In this document: positions 43,915 through 53,023 of the stretch, piece after piece
How the letters are laid out: the number at the start of each line of letters is the position of its first letter
Numbering within the stretch: position 1 is the first letter of the stretch
NCBI GenBank assembly: GCA_023264975.1
Contig: JAHFUS010000012.1
Coordinates: 9,308-62,330, forward strand
Length of the DNA: 53,023 nt
Reading direction: 5' to 3'
From: Actinomycetes bacterium
GTDB taxonomy: Bacteria > Actinomycetota > Acidimicrobiia > Acidimicrobiales > GCA-2861595
Made by a program: the position numbers and the translations under genes
The notes under the pieces: generated by a model
Told to the model about the DNA's origin: nothing
Database searches by the model: none
What the model saw: only the letters and a program-made list of their open reading frames with translations

Positions 43915-43915
<1 letters not shown>
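43223..43915 (-). CDS. grpE: GrpE nucleotide-exchange factor
   Basis: The protein has 230 residues from GTG 43915, which overlaps the dnaK stop by one base. The N-terminal part (about 1-90) is disordered and contains a duplicated acidic stretch (AQVEEAAETV and AQVEEAAEAV). The conserved part is the long dimer helix (RDDYLDSLRRLQADFENYKK) and the beta domain (EHEAVQHEA, EVLRAGYRWKGRVLRPAMVK). It exchanges ADP on DnaK. Confidence 0.94.
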
Positions 43916-45747
<1,832 letters not shown>

Positions 45748-45810
45748 GTGGTGCCTCCAAAGAGAAAGTGATCTACGTGGCTGGGTGGGTAACAGTCCGA
45801 CTCTAGCTAA

Positions 45811-45831
45811 GTTGAGTGCCTAGTTGTCAAC
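45811..45831. promoter_or_regulatory. HAIR-like HspR site and -35 box of the dnaK operon
   Basis: GTTGAGT (45811-45817) and TGTCAAC (45825-45831) are 7 nt apart, the layout of the HspR consensus. On the minus strand the site contains TTGACA, a perfect -35 box, with a possible -10 (TAGAGT or TAGCTA) 15-19 nt on. Binding would therefore cover the promoter. Confidence 0.72.
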
Positions 45832-45892
45832 GCGGGCCCGGGGCCGGGTGTTCCCTCGGAAAGCACGGGGCCGCTAGCGCTAGCGTCCCGAA

Positions 45893-46582
45893 ATGCCCTC
45901 GCTCGTCCTCTTGCGCCACGGCCAGAGCACCTGGAACCTGGACAACCGATTCACCGGCTGGCAGGAGTGCGGGCTGTCGCCCAAGGGCGTGGAGGAAGCC
46001 ACCCGGGCCGGCCGGCTGCTCGGATCGGCCGGGGTCGACGTCGACGTCGTCCACACCTCCCTCCAGGACCGGTCCATCGCCACCGCCAACCTGACTCTCG
46101 AGCAGTGCTCCCGGGCATGGGTGCCGGTTCGCCGGCACTGGCGGCTCAACGAGCGCCACTACGGCGACCTGGAGGGCCGCAACAAGGCGGAGACGGCCGC
46201 CCTCCACAGCGCCGAGCAGGTGCAGGTATGGCGGCGAAGCTACGACGTGCGACCGCCCCGGATCGGCCCCGACGACCCCCGTCACCCGTCCGCCAACCCC
46301 CGCTACGCCTCGCTGGCGGCCGACGTGCTGCCGACGGGCGAGTGTCTCGCCGACGTCGTCGTGCGGATGCTCCCCTACTGGTACGACGCCATCGTCCCCG
46401 ACCTCGACGCCGGCGCCGTGGTGCTGGTGGCGGCCCACGGCAACAGCCTGCGGGCGCTGGTGAAGCACCTCAAGGGCATCGCCGACGCCGACATCCCGAC
46501 GCTGGAGATTCCCACCGGGGTCCCCTGGCTGTTCGAGCTGGGCCCCGACCTCGCCCCCGTGTCGGACGAGCTGCTGGCGTAG
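45893..46582 (+). CDS. gpmA: 2,3-bisphosphoglycerate-dependent phosphoglycerate mutase
   Basis: The 229-residue protein has the phosphohistidine motif LVLLRHGQSTWN, RFTGWQECGLSPKGVEEA, LNERHYGDLEGRNKAETA (catalytic Glu), WRRSYDVRPP and the second His LVAAHGNSLRALVKHL. It interconverts 3- and 2-phosphoglycerate in glycolysis. The start is ATG 45893, shortly downstream of the divergent dnaK promoter region. Confidence 0.95.
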   Translation: MPSLVLLRHGQSTWNLDNRFTGWQECGLSPKGVEEATRAGRLLGSAGVDVDVVHTSLQDRSIATANLTLEQCSRAWVPVRRHWRLNERHYGDLEGRNKAETAALHSAEQVQVWRRSYDVRPPRIGPDDPRHPSANPRYASLAADVLPTGECLADVVVRMLPYWYDAIVPDLDAGAVVLVAAHGNSLRALVKHLKGIADADIPTLEIPTGVPWLFELGPDLAPVSDELLA

Positions 46583-46638
46583 CCCGCCCACGCCCGCAGG
46601 GCGGTGGGACCGTGCGCGGCGTGGACGGAGACCTCGGA

Positions 46639-47175
46639 TCAGGCGTGGCGGGCCCGGTCCTGCTGCCAGTCCGACACACCCGGCTCCAGCAGGTAGCCGC
46701 GGGAACGGACCGTGCGGATCACCAGTGACACCGGCGCCAGCCGGCGGCGGAGGCGCAGCACGTGGACGTCGAGGGCGTTGCGGCCGGGCGAGCCGTCCGG
46801 CCAGCCCGCCCGTGCCAGTGCCTCCCGGCTCACGACGGCGCCGAAGCGGTCGAGCAGGGCGGTCGTGAGGCGGGACTCGACCGGGGGCAGGGACACCCAG
46901 CCCGACGCAAAGCGCAGGACGCCGTCGCGGTCGAGCTCGGGCACGGTGGTGGTGTGCTCCTGGCCGCGACGGGCGAGGGCCCGCAAGCGCAGCTTCACGT
47001 CCGCCTCCGGCGCCGGCACCCGGATCCAGTCCTCCACGCAGTCCTCGGGCTCGGGCGGGGCCACACCGTCCTCCACCAGGAGCAGGCGGGCCGCCCGGAG
47101 GCGGGCCAGGACGTCGCGGCGCTCCCGCTCCAGGGGCCAACGGAGCAGCACAACATCGACTCGAGGCGCATCCAT
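46639..47175 (-). CDS. Winged-helix transcriptional regulator, receiver-like N-domain without phospho-Asp
   Basis: The 178-residue protein has a C-terminal OmpR/PhoB-type winged helix (about 90-165: RLTTALLDRFGAVVSREALA, NALDVHVLRLRRRLAPV, IRTVRSRGYLLEP). The N-terminal part resembles a reduced receiver (VDVVLLRWPL, ARLLLVEDGVAPPEPEDCVE), but the phosphorylatable Asp pattern is absent. It may respond to a ligand or protein, not to a kinase; no histidine kinase lies nearby. ATG 47175 is preferred over the upstream GTG/TTG. Confidence 0.85.
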   Translation of the reverse strand: MDAPRVDVVLLRWPLERERRDVLARLRAARLLLVEDGVAPPEPEDCVEDWIRVPAPEADVKLRLRALARRGQEHTTTVPELDRDGVLRFASGWVSLPPVESRLTTALLDRFGAVVSREALARAGWPDGSPGRNALDVHVLRLRRRLAPVSLVIRTVRSRGYLLEPGVSDWQQDRARHA

Positions 47176-47303
47176 CACCAACAACGTACGAGGCCGACGT
47201 TGCGCCCATGTTGCCTGGAGATGAACTCGCGCGGACGTGGCCGAAGAGGTCGAAATGCGGGTGCACCCACACGGGACCGCCGGGCGGTACGGTGCATCTT
47301 CCC

Positions 47304-49535
47304 ATGGCCCGTGACCCGGCCCGGCGGCTGTCGCCGTCGCACCTCGCCGTCGCCCTGGGCGTGGTTATGGGCGCCGTGGTGGCCCTGTCGGGGCTGACCG
47401 CTGCCTTCGCCGACGAGCACGACGTCCCGGGCGCCGGCCGGTCGGTGTTCGGGAACGTGCCGGGACCGCTCCGGGCCGTGTTCTACGCGGTGACGGCGGC
47501 CCTCGTGGTGTCGGTGGGCGTGCAGTTCGGGCGGCGAGTGCGCAACTGGCAGCGGGGCGGCCCCGAATCCCGCCCCACCACCCGGGCCAACACCGGCCGG
47601 CGCCTTCGGCGGTTCCGCCAGGGCGTCCTCATGGGCACCGTGGCCCAGGACCGGGCGGCCGGCATCATGCACTCGCTCCTGTACTTCCCGTTCCTGGTGC
47701 TGTTCGCCGTGACGGTGGTGCTCGAGGTCGACCACCTGGTGCCCGAGCGGTTCACCTTCCTGCACGGCGACACGTACCGGGCCTACAGCCTGGTGGGCGA
47801 CGTGGCAGGCGCCGCCTTCCTGGCCGGGGTGGTGTGGGCATTGGTGCGCCGGTACGGCCGGCGCCATTTCCGCCTGCGCACCAAGACCCGGCCCGAGGAC
47901 GCCGTGGTGCTCGGGACGTTCCTCCTCATCGCCGTCACCGGCCCACTGGTGGAGGGCATACGCATCGCGTTGGACGGGCGTCCGGAGTTCGAGCGCTGGT
48001 CGGTCGTGGGCTGGCCCCTGTCGGCCCTGTTCGACGGAATGTCCGCCGGCGCCCTGTCGACCGCCCACCAGGTGGCGTGGGTCGTGCACGTGCTCGGGTT
48101 TCTCGCCTTCCTCGTGCTGCTGCCCGAGACCAAGTTGCGCCACATGGTGACGTCGCCGCTCAACCTGTACCTTTCCGACCGCGACCGCCCCAAGGGCGCC
48201 ATGAGGCCCATGCCAGACCTCGCCACCACCGACCTGGAGCGCTTCGGCGCCGCCACGGTGGAGGACTTCACCTGGAAGCAGCTGCTCGACACCGACGCCT
48301 GCACGGTGTGCGGCCGCTGCACCGAGGTCTGCCCGGCCCAGCTCACCGGCAAGCCGCTCGACCCGCGGGAGATCGTGCTGAAGGTCGGCCAGGTGATGGC
48401 GGAGAGCGCCCCGGGCGCCGGCGGGCCCGTGGCGCCGGTGGCGCCGGTGGTCGGCCACGAGCCGTCGCTCACCGTCAGCGCGTCGGATATGTTCGCCCGG
48501 GTCACGGCCGAGGAGCTGTGGGCGTGCACCTCGTGCCGGGCGTGCGACGAGGTGTGCCCGGTCGACATCGAGATCCTCGACAAGATCCTCGACATGCGGC
48601 GCTACCTCACCCTGATGGAGTCGGAGTTCCCGTCGGAGCTCGGCAGGACGTTCCGCGCCATGGAGAACAGCGCCAACCCGTGGGCCATGGACCAGTCCAG
48701 CAGGGGCTCGTGGACCGACGCTCTCCCCGAGGGCGTGCCGGTGGTCGACGCGTCCGGTTTGTTCGACCACGAGTACCTCTACTGGGTCGGCTGCGCCGGT
48801 TCCTTCGACGACCGCAACCGCAAGGTCACCGTCGCCACCGCCACCCTCCTGCACCGGGCCGGCGTCGACTTCGCCATCCTCGGCCCGATGGAGCGCTGCA
48901 CCGGCGACCCGGCCCGGCGCACGGGTAACGAGTACCTGTTCCAGATGCTGGCGGGGTCGAACGTGGAGACGCTCAACGGGATGGGCGTGCGCAAGATCGT
49001 CACCCAATGCCCCCACTGCTTCAACACGCTGGCCAACGAGTACCCGCAACTGGGCGGCACCTACGAGGTCGTGCACCACAGCCAGCTGCTCGAATCGCTG
49101 CTGGCCGACGGCCGGCTCGACCTCGGCGACGCCCGTCTCGACGAGAAGGTCACCTACCACGACTCCTGTTACCTCGGCCGCCACAACGACGTTTACGACG
49201 CCCCGCGGCGGGTCATCGGCTCGCTCAAAGGGATCGAGATCGTGGAGATGGGCCGCAACCGGGCCGACGGCATGTGCTGCGGCGCCGGCGGTGGGCGCAT
49301 GTGGATGGAGGAGCACACCGGCACGAAGGTGGGCACCGAGCGGGCCGAGCAGGCGCTCGCCACCGGCGCCACCCGGGTCGCCACCGCCTGCCCCTTCTGC
49401 GCGGTGATGATCGACGACGGCGTCAAGGAGGCAGGCCGGGACGACGTGGTGGTGCAGGACATCGCCGTCCACCTGCTGGAGGCGCTCCGGAGGGGCGAGG
49501 CCGCGGGCATGCCCGGCCCGGCTGGTTTCGAGTAA
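47304..49535 (+). CDS. Membrane-bound (Fe-S) oxidoreductase, HdrD/GlcF-like
   Basis: The 743-residue protein starts at ATG 47304. The N-terminal half (about 1-300) has about five or six TM helices and resembles a NarI/HdrE-type b-type membrane unit. Two 4Fe-4S motifs follow (CTVCGRCTEVCP and CTSCRACDEVCP), then two CCG domains (second one CCGAGGGRMWMEEH, and TQCPHCFNTLANEYP). Proteins of this architecture pass electrons between soluble donors and menaquinone; in actinobacteria they are often linked to beta-oxidation electron flow. The stop codon lies inside palindrome copy 3. Confidence 0.92.
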   Translation: MARDPARRLSPSHLAVALGVVMGAVVALSGLTAAFADEHDVPGAGRSVFGNVPGPLRAVFYAVTAALVVSVGVQFGRRVRNWQRGGPESRPTTRANTGRRLRRFRQGVLMGTVAQDRAAGIMHSLLYFPFLVLFAVTVVLEVDHLVPERFTFLHGDTYRAYSLVGDVAGAAFLAGVVWALVRRYGRRHFRLRTKTRPEDAVVLGTFLLIAVTGPLVEGIRIALDGRPEFERWSVVGWPLSALFDGMSAGALSTAHQVAWVVHVLGFLAFLVLLPETKLRHMVTSPLNLYLSDRDRPKGAMRPMPDLATTDLERFGAATVEDFTWKQLLDTDACTVCGRCTEVCPAQLTGKPLDPREIVLKVGQVMAESAPGAGGPVAPVAPVVGHEPSLTVSASDMFARVTAEELWACTSCRACDEVCPVDIEILDKILDMRRYLTLMESEFPSELGRTFRAMENSANPWAMDQSSRGSWTDALPEGVPVVDASGLFDHEYLYWVGCAGSFDDRNRKVTVATATLLHRAGVDFAILGPMERCTGDPARRTGNEYLFQMLAGSNVETLNGMGVRKIVTQCPHCFNTLANEYPQLGGTYEVVHHSQLLESLLADGRLDLGDARLDEKVTYHDSCYLGRHNDVYDAPRRVIGSLKGIEIVEMGRNRADGMCCGAGGGRMWMEEHTGTKVGTERAEQALATGATRVATACPFCAVMIDDGVKEAGRDDVVVQDIAVHLLEALRRGEAAGMPGPAGFE

Positions 49536-49567
49536 ATAGCTCGCCAAAATGGCGAGCTATTTACTCG
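49529..49567. terminator. 39-nt palindrome, copy 3 (inner stem changed with its partner)
   Basis: The arm CGAGTAAATAGCTCGCCA (49529-49546) pairs perfectly with 49550-49567 around an AAA loop. The outer 11 bases equal those of copies 1 and 2, but six inner bases differ on both arms so that pairing is kept. The TAA stop of the oxidoreductase (49533-49535) and the stop of dcd on the other strand (49561-49563) are both inside it. Confidence 0.82.
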
Positions 49568-50133
49568 GGAGTGCGGAAGTTCTCCGAGTAGCGGCTCGGC
49601 GTGGGGCCGCGCTGGCCCTGGTACTTGGACCCGGCGGCGGCCGACCCGTAGGGGTTGTCCGCCGGCGCGGTCATGCGCAGGAAGCTGATCTGGCCGATCT
49701 TCATTCCCGGGTAGATCGTGATGGGCAGGTTGGCCACGTTGGACAATTCAAGGGTTAGGTGGCCGTCGAAGCCGGCGTCGACGAAGCCGGCAGTCGAGTG
49801 GATCAGCAGCCCCAGGCGGCCCAGGCTCGACTTGCCCTCCAGGCGGGCCACCAGGTCGTCGGGCAGGCGCACCCGTTCCGACGTCGACCCCAGCACGAAC
49901 TCGCCGGGGTGGAGGATGAACGCCTCGCCCTCGTGCATCTCGACCAGCTCGGTGAGGTTCTCCTGGTCCTCCTTCACGTCGATGACCCGCATTGTGTGGT
50001 TGCGGAACACCCGGAAGTAGCGGTCGACGTGGAGGTCGACGGAGGACGGCTGGATGCAGCCCGGCTCCAGCGGGTCGATCACGATCCGGCCGGCGTCGAG
50101 CTCCTCGCGGATCGTTCTGTCGGAGAGGATCAT
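49561..50133 (-). CDS. dcd: dCTP deaminase, probably bifunctional (dUMP-forming)
   Basis: The 190-residue protein starts [17 protein letters not shown] and has [58 protein letters not shown] (catalytic Glu) and [15 protein letters not shown]. The HSTAG-F pattern and the C-terminus are like the mycobacterial DCD-DUT enzyme, which turns dCTP directly into dUMP for thymidylate synthesis. The last codons and stop are within palindrome copy 3. Confidence 0.95.
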   Translation of the reverse strand: MILSDRTIREELDAGRIVIDPLEPGCIQPSSVDLHVDRYFRVFRNHTMRVIDVKEDQENLTELVEMHEGEAFILHPGEFVLGSTSERVRLPDDLVARLEGKSSLGRLGLLIHSTAGFVDAGFDGHLTLELSNVANLPITIYPGMKIGQISFLRMTAPADNPYGSAAAGSKYQGQRGPTPSRYSENFRTPE

Positions 50134-50286
50134 GACGGCGGCCAGGCTACCTGGAGCGGGTCGGCGTCAGTCGGGAGGAGGCTTGCCCCCTAGTGGCACG
50201 CGGCCTCGACCCCCTGTTGCCAGGGAAGAGCATCAGCAAGGGCCAGCAGCCCTGTGACAAGGGCTTTGCGAGAGAGCGAGACGGAG

Positions 50287-50333
50287 AGCGGGCGACGAGA
50301 ATCGAACCCGCGTTCTCAGCTTGGGAAAAGCTG
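50287..50333 (-). tRNA. tRNA-Gly (TCC) 3' fragment, att-like
   Basis: On the minus strand, the anticodon arm (CAGCT-TTTCCCA-AGCTG, anticodon TCC), T-arm (GCGGG-TTCGATT-CTCGT) and acceptor 3' strand CGCCCGC are present. The D-arm and acceptor 5' strand are absent: upstream of the anticodon arm the sequence has no tRNA features. This is the usual trace of integration into a tRNA 3' half, and the island should extend to the right of the window. Confidence 0.7.
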
Positions 50334-50546
50334 GGCGGAGGCTGTTTTCGACAAGCGTGTAATTCGGAAACCCGCAGCTCAGCCGCTATTTCGACTGTCC
50401 GGCCGTTGCCGACCGAGGACGAGCCGCTGTTCGTCGGCGGCCGCTGACCTCCGGCTGTGCCGGCGTCATGGCCATGGTGCCCTTCGACCGGCGAACCCGT
50501 CTGTCGGGCCAGGCGCGAGGAGGCGGCCATCGGGCACTCTGTATCG

Positions 50547-50885
50547 ATGGTGGCGGCAAGGAACCAAAGAGGGCCGGCCCCGAAGCGCGGCCGGTCGCTC
50601 ATTGGACGGCGCCTATGGGCACCGAAGATGCGACGTCCCCGCCGGAAGTCGGCGCAGCTCGCAGTAGGGGTCGGCACAGTCGGCCTGCTCGTTGCCCTGC
50701 TCGTCGGGGCGGAGATAACGGACGCCGTGTTGGGGTGCGGATCCGTCGACCCAACCGATCCGGCGAACTACACCGAGGCGCAGATCCTGAACGACACGCC
50801 GACTGTCGCCCGCCAGTCCGAAGGGACCACCCGTCCGCTAGTGGCAAGGGACCAGGCCCGGCCACCAACGTCGGCGAAACGATGA
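50547..50885 (+). pseudogene. Membrane/lipoprotein-like gene broken after its N-terminal part
   Basis: From ATG 50547 the protein has a basic N-terminus, a hydrophobic segment (LAVGVGTVGLLVALLVG) and VLGCGSVDPTDPANYTEAQI, LNDTPT. This is the start of a small secreted actinobacterial family in which conserved Cys and Trp blocks normally follow. After LNDTPT the frame runs into unrelated sequence and stops at 50885. I see the gene as truncated or frameshifted. It is the first coding trace inside the tRNA-Gly island. Confidence 0.45.
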
Positions 50886-50906
50886 TGGTCACGGGCCGGG
50901 CTGAGG

Positions 50907-51254
50907 TCAAGCGCGACGATGACCGCTGGGTCGTCCCGTCGCCTCAATAGCGACGTCCTGGCCGAGGAGATCCTCGATCGAGACAGGCTCTTCGCAGTTC
51001 GGACAGGTGCCACCGATACCGGCCCGGCGCATGAAGGTCCCGCACTCCTCGCACCGCTGCTCGCCGACGGCCCGGGCGCCGCAGCCGTCGCATTCATAGA
51101 CGGTGATCGGCTTGCGGAACTGGTTCCTGGGCACGACGACGGGCGGCCGATCCTCGTCCCGGCGCCGTCGGTAGGCGGCCGCCCGGCACGCGTCGCCGCA
51201 GTAGCGCTGTCGACCGACCGGCGTGAACGGGCCCTGACAGACGGGGCAGGTCAT
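50907..51254 (-). CDS. Zinc-ribbon protein coupled to istB
   Basis: The 115-residue protein has several C-x-x-C pairs: CPVCQGPF, YCGDACRAAAYRRRRDED (a FCS/HTH-like zinc motif), YECDGCGARAVGEQRCEECG and TCPNCEEPV. It starts with ATG overlapping the istB stop (ATGA), so it is translated with the transposase helper. Zinc-ribbon genes are seen next to some actinobacterial IS21-type elements, but a role in transposition is not established as far as I know. It may bind DNA. Confidence 0.75.
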   Translation of the reverse strand: MTCPVCQGPFTPVGRQRYCGDACRAAAYRRRRDEDRPPVVVPRNQFRKPITVYECDGCGARAVGEQRCEECGTFMRRAGIGGTCPNCEEPVSIEDLLGQDVAIEATGRPSGHRRA

Positions 51255-52078
51255 CGTGACGCTGTCGTGACACGACGGGATTTCGCCGCCGGCGTAGCGG
51301 GGCCCGTGGTCATGCCCCCGGCCTTGCCAACTGAGGGTTTCTGGCGGTGGCGGTAACTTTCGCCGTCGAGCACGAGCTCATGGGCCGCGGACTGCAGCCG
51401 GTCGATGGCGGACTGGGCCAGGAGGGCGTCGGCCATCAGGCCCAACCACTCCATGGGCTCCCGGTTCGACGTGGTCACCGTTGCCGCCCGGCGGTGGCGC
51501 TCCACGATGACCTCGTAGATCTCGGCGGTGTCGGTGGCGTCGAGGGCGTGGAGGCAGAAATCGTCGAGGATCAGGACGTCGACCCGCAACAGCTTGCGCA
51601 CCTCGGCGTCATGGCTGTTGTCGAGCCGTGACGCCTTCAGGCGCTTGAGCAGCCGGTCGGTGCGCTCGAAGGCCACGCTGTAGCGGCGACGGACCGCGGC
51701 GTGGCCGAGGGCGGTGGCCATGAAGGTCTTGCCGACTCCGACCGGGCCCATGATGACCACGTTGTGGGCGGCCTCGACGAAGCGCAGCGAGCACAGCTCG
51801 TCCCACATCGCATGGTCGTAGGTGATGGCTGCAGAGTCGTCCCACAGCTCCAGGCGCATGGAGGCGTCGAGCCCGGCGGACTTGGCCCGCAGGGCGGCCG
51901 AGGCGCTGTCGCGTCGGGTCACCTCGTCGGAAAGGACCAGCTCCAAGAACTCGCCGTGGCTGAGCGATCGGGTCTTGGCCAGGGCCAGTCGTTCGGGCAG
52001 GGTGTCGAGGCAGCGGCCGAGCTTGACCTTGCGTAACAACGTCTTCAGCTCCGGCGAGATCGTGGGCGGTGCGCTCAT
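51251..52078 (-). CDS. istB: IstB-like transposition helper ATPase
   Basis: The 275-residue AAA+ protein starts at ATG 52078. The N-terminal helical domain has LKTLLRKVKLGRCLDTLPER. Walker A is MGPVGVGKTFMATALGH and Walker B is VDVLILDDFCLH; the sensor is VTTSNREPMEWLG. It loads the IstA transposase on target DNA in IS21 elements. Its start overlaps the istA end by 4 nt (ATGA). Confidence 0.93.
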   Translation of the reverse strand: MSAPPTISPELKTLLRKVKLGRCLDTLPERLALAKTRSLSHGEFLELVLSDEVTRRDSASAALRAKSAGLDASMRLELWDDSAAITYDHAMWDELCSLRFVEAAHNVVIMGPVGVGKTFMATALGHAAVRRRYSVAFERTDRLLKRLKASRLDNSHDAEVRKLLRVDVLILDDFCLHALDATDTAEIYEVIVERHRRAATVTTSNREPMEWLGLMADALLAQSAIDRLQSAAHELVLDGESYRHRQKPSVGKAGGMTTGPATPAAKSRRVTTASR

Positions 52079-52940
52079 GCGGCACCGCCGGTGGCGTCGC
52101 CGGCAACGGCCTGCGGCCGGGTGGTGGCGAAGTGCTCGTCCTCCCGGGAGAAGCGGGCCTTGCCCGCCGGCTCGGGGGCCGGAGGCGGCGCCGGTGCCTT
52201 GGCCGGCGCCGACTCGGCCCCCTTCTCCAGCATGCGGCCGATGAGCCCGACGCTGACCGCCTCGGCCTCCAGCGCCCGGGCACAGGCGGCATCGACGCGC
52301 TGGGCTCCCCAGCGCTTGACCAGGCCCAGCAGTGCGTAGACCTGGCGCATCTTGGTCCACGGCAGCGGGTGGTCGAGCACCGCAATGGCGTAGGCGCCGA
52401 CGGCCGGGCCGGCCTTGGCCGCCATGCGGGCCAGGGCGTCGAGGTCTCGCATGGCATAGGTGGTGCGCTCGGCCGGCAGGTCGGCGGGATCGGTGACCCG
52501 TCCGCCGGGGGCGGTGCGGGGATGGACCTTGACCAGGGCGCCACGGCAGAACACCCGCACCAGCGCCGAATCGGCGCGGACGTCGACTCGTTGGCCGATC
52601 AGGTTGCCCGGTATCGAATACAGCGCCCTGGCCACCTCGATGTGATGGTCCCGGTGCACCTTCGCGTTGGCGTAGATCGGCAGGTCGTAGGGCGTCGTCG
52701 GCGCCGGGGCCAGCCGGGGTGCCTCCTCGAGGGCGAACAACTCGGCAGGGCGGCAGGCGATGGTGCCGTGGATGCGCAGCCCGGCTCTGGTGGCACACCA
52801 CGTCTGCGCCCGGCGCTGGGCGTCGGCCAGGTCGATGAAGCGCTCCCCGGCGAAGAAGGAGCCCCGGACGAACGGAACGGTTCTCTCGACTCTGGGCTTG
52901 GCATGACCCGTCGATTGCGCCTGATCGGGCGGCTGGGCAA
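52075..52940 (-). pseudogene. istA: IstA transposase, 5' truncated
   Basis: The C-terminal about 285 residues are present: STGHAKPRVERTVPFVRGSF, FAGERFIDLADAQRRAQTW, LRIHGTIACRPAELFALEEA, then the beta-barrel block PYDLPIYANAKVHRDHHIEV and ARALYSIPGNLIGQRVDVRA. The N-terminal HTH and most of the DDE catalytic core, roughly 200-250 residues, are missing. The frame is closed upstream by a stop. The element can hardly transpose by itself. Confidence 0.85.
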
Positions 52941-52946
52941 CAACGG

Positions 52947-53023
52947 GTGCGGATCACGCACCCGTTCCACCCGCTTGCCGGGCGGGAGTTCGACCTGATG
53001 GTGCGCAAGAACAACTGGGCCGA
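52947..53023 (+). CDS. DUF5372-like protein, N-terminal start (cut by window end)
   Basis: The frame from GTG 52947 reads VRITHPFHPLAGREFDLMVR and KNNWA to the end of the window. This matches the start of the small DUF5372 family, which is often seen near transposase genes. Only 25 residues are visible. It is opposite to and abuts the truncated istA, so it belongs to the sequence into which, or beside which, the IS fragment was joined. Confidence 0.6.
   Translation, partial: MRITHPFHPLAGREFDLMVRKNNWA

Larger units (their letters stand above)
50907..52940 (-). mobile_element. IS21-family element remnant (istA 5' part missing)
   Basis: It holds istB, the 3' part of istA with a 4-nt overlap, and a coupled zinc-ribbon gene. 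The istA frame meets a stop at about 52955 and loses similarity around 52930, where a DUF5372-like gene begins on the opposite strand. Neither terminal inverted repeat is identified, so the limits are those of the genes. Confidence 0.75.

Noticed and set aside
50281-50400. A complete tRNA-Gly gene on the minus strand
   Set aside because: No D-arm or 5' acceptor strand complementary to CGCCCGC is found upstream of the anticodon arm.

Overview
The window is high-GC actinobacterial DNA. BldC- and HspR-type regulators, a dnaK-grpE-dnaJ-hspR operon, a dCTP deaminase of the bifunctional mycobacterial kind, many GTG starts and Thr-rich coding remnants point to Actinobacteria, probably an Acidimicrobiia-like lineage. 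This placement is inference; there is no rRNA to confirm it.

Layout. 1-1660 is chromosomal: a partial membrane protein, decayed sigma-factor and other remnants, an RsbW-like ATPase and tRNA-Asp/tRNA-Phe. 1609-10811 is an integrative mobilizable element in tRNA-Phe, bounded by 51-bp direct repeats with one mismatch. It carries a toxin-antitoxin pair, tyrosine integrase, excisionase-like protein, MobF relaxase-helicase, a VapBC45-like pair whose toxin is frameshifted, and small cargo genes. Immediately beyond, 10812-12048 looks like the decayed left end of a second, tandem element of the same family. 12181-22196 holds a membrane protein, a VOC protein, a PQQ-type sugar dehydrogenase lipoprotein, a subtilisin-like protease, an ECF sigma factor with a long C-terminal extension, a HAD hydrolase, bldC, a Leu/Val-type dehydrogenase and a fused E1 alpha-beta 2-oxo acid dehydrogenase.

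22270-35985 is a purine-biosynthesis supercluster on the minus strand: purA-purD-purE-purB-purC-purS-purQ, purL, and purF-purM plus an endonuclease/phosphatase-fold gene, interrupted by plus-strand PHP-domain and unknown genes. It covers most steps from PRPP to SAICAR/adenylosuccinate; purK, purN and purH are not in the window. 36112-45747 is heat-shock territory (clpB and dnaK-grpE-dnaJ-hspR). Both promoters carry HAIR-like HspR sites with the same 13-nt spacing, and a secreted LPxTG-like protein and a caspase-fold protein lie between them. 45893-50133 holds a phosphoglycerate mutase, a winged-helix regulator, a large membrane Fe-S oxidoreductase and dcd.

From about 50287 a second island seems to begin: a tRNA-Gly 3' fragment (an att-like edge), a broken lipoprotein-like gene, an IS21-family remnant with a coupled zinc-ribbon gene and a 5'-truncated istA, and the start of a DUF5372-like gene.

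The most unusual structural signals are three 39-nt palindromes (22212, 33031, 49529). They share outer arms and loop size; the 49529 copy has a different inner stem in which both arms changed together, so pairing is kept. The other main signal is the tandem accretion of two related elements at tRNA-Phe, each with a different toxin-antitoxin module in the same slot.
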